DNA of 7,900 bases, taken from assembly GCA_016844425.1 (NCBI GenBank), contig JAERML010000080.1, forward strand, positions 1 to 7,900. The letters run 5' to 3'. The position numbers and the translations under genes were made by a program. The DNA is from Bacteroidota bacterium (GTDB lineage: Bacteria > Bacteroidota > UBA10030 > UBA6906). Under the pieces are notes generated by a model. The model was given only the letters and a program-made list of their open reading frames with translations. It had not been told where the DNA came from and did no database searches. The stretch's first letter is position 1. Every line of letters starts with the position of its first letter. Positions 6,352-7,900 of this stretch are shown in pieces.

Positions 6352-7194
6352 ATGGATACTTCCGCAGGCCATCCACCTCGGGTTCGACTTGTTGTTGCAT
6401 ACCTCAGCCTGTTCATCATCTGGGGATCAACCTACCTTGCGATCAGAATCGGCGTGATGGACATCCCTCCCGCCTTGCTGGCTGGAATGCGATTTCTCGT
6501 ATCCGGATCCATCCTGGTCGGGGCTGGAAGAATCTGGAACAGACCCTTCCCGTCGACAGCGACCGGCTGGCGTCATCTGGCGGGACTCGCGGCACTAATC
6601 GTTGCCACAGTCCCGCTCTTCATGTCTTCTATCGACGCGGTAATCCCGGGTGGGCACAGACTCTCGGGCTTTGGCTGGGTGGGAATCCTCATCGGATTCG
6701 GAGGCGTAGTGGTGCTTGTTTCTCCGAGCCTGGGGATTTTGTCGGGGGAGCAGATTGACATCGGAGGAATAATCGGACTGGTATGTGCATCGTTCTTCTG
6801 GTCTACCGGATCGATCTACTCAAAACGACATCCCGTTGGTGGAGACATCTTTGTGAACACTGGAATTCAAATGCTTGCCGGTGGTCTGGTCCTGACAGTG
6901 ATCGGACTTGCAGCGGGTGAGTGGGCGTCCATTCGATGGACTACGTCCGGTGTGCTTGCGGTGGTCTATCTGATCTTGTTTGGCTCGATCGTTGGATTCA
7001 CAGCGTACGCGTACCTGCTTCGCCATGTCCCTGCGGCAAAAGCGTCCACCTATGCATACGTAAACCCGATCGTTGCGGTAATTCTCGGGGCACTTGTCCT
7101 CGCCGAGCCGGTAGATTTCAGGACTGTTATCGCAACCGCGGTCATTCTCGGTGGCGTGGCAATCGTTCAACTCGCGAGAATGAGGTCGGCGTGA
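6352..7194 (+). CDS. EamA/DMT-superfamily transporter (YedA-like), apparently missing one helix
   Basis: This is a 280-residue inner-membrane carrier of the drug/metabolite transporter superfamily, with two EamA repeats. Repeat 1 starts with FIIWGSTYLAIRIGV (21-35) and MRFLVSG (46-52). Repeat 2 includes VCASFFWSTGSIYSK (144-158), FGSIVGFTAYAYLLRHVP (210-227) and STYAYVNPIVAVILGALVLAEP (232-253). Compared with E. coli YedA, from memory, the protein passes from GWRHLAGLA (72-80) straight to ALIVATVPLF (81-90). The intervening block of about 25-28 residues, which holds helix 3 and the GNG..V.AE....PSG signature, is absent without a frame break. By eye nine membrane segments remain instead of ten, which would put the C-terminal half in the wrong orientation unless the fold adapts. 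It may be a damaged carrier still read as one frame, a true variant, or an assembly artefact. ATG at 6352 follows the DinB stop by 3 bases; AAAAGG (6331-6336) is rather distant for a ribosome site. Exported substrate unknown. Confidence 0.88.
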   Translation: MDTSAGHPPRVRLVVAYLSLFIIWGSTYLAIRIGVMDIPPALLAGMRFLVSGSILVGAGRIWNRPFPSTATGWRHLAGLAALIVATVPLFMSSIDAVIPGGHRLSGFGWVGILIGFGGVVVLVSPSLGILSGEQIDIGGIIGLVCASFFWSTGSIYSKRHPVGGDIFVNTGIQMLAGGLVLTVIGLAAGEWASIRWTTSGVLAVVYLILFGSIVGFTAYAYLLRHVPAAKASTYAYVNPIVAVILGALVLAEPVDFRTVIATAVILGGVAIVQLARMRSA

Positions 7195-7203
7195 ATCGCA
7201 GCT

Positions 7204-7900
7204 TCAATTGTTTACCTGTTGGACGCGGCGTTCGAGAAGGGCAAGCGTTTGTTTCGCAGCCTTATCCCAATCAAAGTTCTTCGACCAGCGGATCGCGTTT
7301 TCCGACAGTCGCTCCCGCAGGGACCGATCCTTGAGAAGGAGCAGTGCTTTCTCCTCAAGATCCCTCACATTACCGTACTCGTACAATAGTCCTGTCTCCC
7401 CATTTTTGACCGCATCGCGAAGCCCCTGCACATTGCTGGCAAGCACAGGCGTTCCGCACGCGTTCGCTTCCACCACGGTCAAACCCCATCCCTCTTTTGA
7501 TGAGGTCGTCACTTTGAACCACATTTGTCGAAGAAGGCGCACTTTCCGATCCTCCGGGACGAATCCTGTGAACTCAACGCTCTTCGTCAAGCCCCACTCA
7601 CGCGTTATGGCTTCGAGCCTCGGACGATCATCCCCCTCCCCCACGATGAGCAGCTTGAGGTCGGGAATTTCCTTCAGCACCCCCGACAGTGCCCGCAGGA
7701 GATGATCAACCCTCTTGTATTTTTTCAGCCTGCCGAAGTACCCGATCAGCGGTGTCGGGCTCTTGGCCTCCCCGTGTGGAGTGTGGACAGTATGGTCAAC
7801 GCCGTAGTTGACCAGTGCAACGGTAGATCGATCAAATCTCCTTTCCAGCAGTTCACATTCCGTACTTGGCGAGCCGACGATGAAAGGAACCCGTCGATGC
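7204..7900 (-). CDS. Glycosyltransferase, GT4-type, N-terminus cut off by window edge
   Basis: The C-terminal 231 residues of a GT-B retaining glycosyltransferase are visible; it moves a sugar from a nucleotide-activated donor to a glycan or lipid acceptor, probably for envelope polysaccharide. The frame is open to the right edge, so the start lies outside; the apparent GTG start at 7680 is internal. From the visible end: VNYGVD (30-35), the hinge and second Rossmann strand PLIGYFGRLKKYKRVDHLLRA (50-70), LKLLIVGEGDDRPRLE (81-96), VEFTGFVPED (108-117), and the donor-binding EGWGLTVVE (136-144), the E-x7-E motif with Glu136 and Glu144, followed by ANACGTPVLASNVQGLRDAV. The gene ends with TGA at 7206-7204, nine bases from the stop of the convergent EamA gene, with no terminator hairpin visible between. 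Family is certain; donor and acceptor are unknown. Confidence 0.93.
   Translation of the reverse strand, partial: HRRVPFIVGSPSTECELLERRFDRSTVALVNYGVDHTVHTPHGEAKSPTPLIGYFGRLKKYKRVDHLLRALSGVLKEIPDLKLLIVGEGDDRPRLEAITREWGLTKSVEFTGFVPEDRKVRLLRQMWFKVTTSSKEGWGLTVVEANACGTPVLASNVQGLRDAVKNGETGLLYEYGNVRDLEEKALLLLKDRSLRERLSENAIRWSKNFDWDKAAKQTLALLERRVQQVNN

Noticed and set aside
7208..7705. 165-residue plus-strand open frame at the right end
   Set aside because: It is antisense to the glycosyltransferase, whose E-x7-E motif and Rossmann strands are clear; the frame is Ser/Arg-rich with no domain.

Overview
The window comes from a Gram-negative bacterium that makes a Kdo-type lipopolysaccharide and its isoprenoids by the MEP pathway, as shown by kdsA, ispE and a TonB-dependent outer-membrane receptor. 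The KdsA sequence carries a 'GPC' metal-site motif and an 'SFMGIG' segment that resembles Bacteroidota-type KdsA, and IspE has the 'AKINLGL..LEKRPDGYH' start common in the Bacteroidota/Chlorobiota/Ignavibacteriota group. I infer a member of that FCB group. Base composition is moderate (roughly half G+C by eye). Species or genus cannot be read from this window.

Layout. Positions 1-2114 are a minus-strand pair: a dicarboxylate/amino acid:cation symporter (2114-591) followed by kdsA (591 to beyond the left edge). They overlap by one base (TGATG) and look translationally coupled. A 235-base divergent intergenic region (2115-2349) holds a candidate promoter for the pair and a perfect tandem 14-base repeat. 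From 2350 to 7194 five genes run on the plus strand: ispE, then after 69 bases a TonB-dependent receptor, a LOG-family nucleotide-binding protein, a DinB-family metal protein and an EamA-type transporter. The last four are packed with one-base overlap, 20-base overlap and a 3-base gap. From the right edge a minus-strand glycosyltransferase (GT4 type) ends 9 bases from the transporter stop, so the two are convergent.

Function. kdsA and the glycosyltransferase fit cell-envelope polysaccharide synthesis, and ispE supplies isoprenoid precursors. The receptor/LOG/DinB/EamA run looks like one transcription unit combining outer-membrane uptake, two small cytoplasmic enzymes of unknown substrate, and an inner-membrane carrier. 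A common role is inference only.

The most unusual points are an EamA transporter that appears to have lost one transmembrane helix by a clean in-frame deletion, a long extra extracellular loop in a symporter whose substrate-site motifs resemble eukaryotic glutamate transporters, and a LOG protein with lysine in place of the usual proline of the PGGxGT motif. I see no CRISPR array, tRNA, rRNA, insertion sequence, phage gene or convincing new system. No gene-free stretch exceeds 300 bases.
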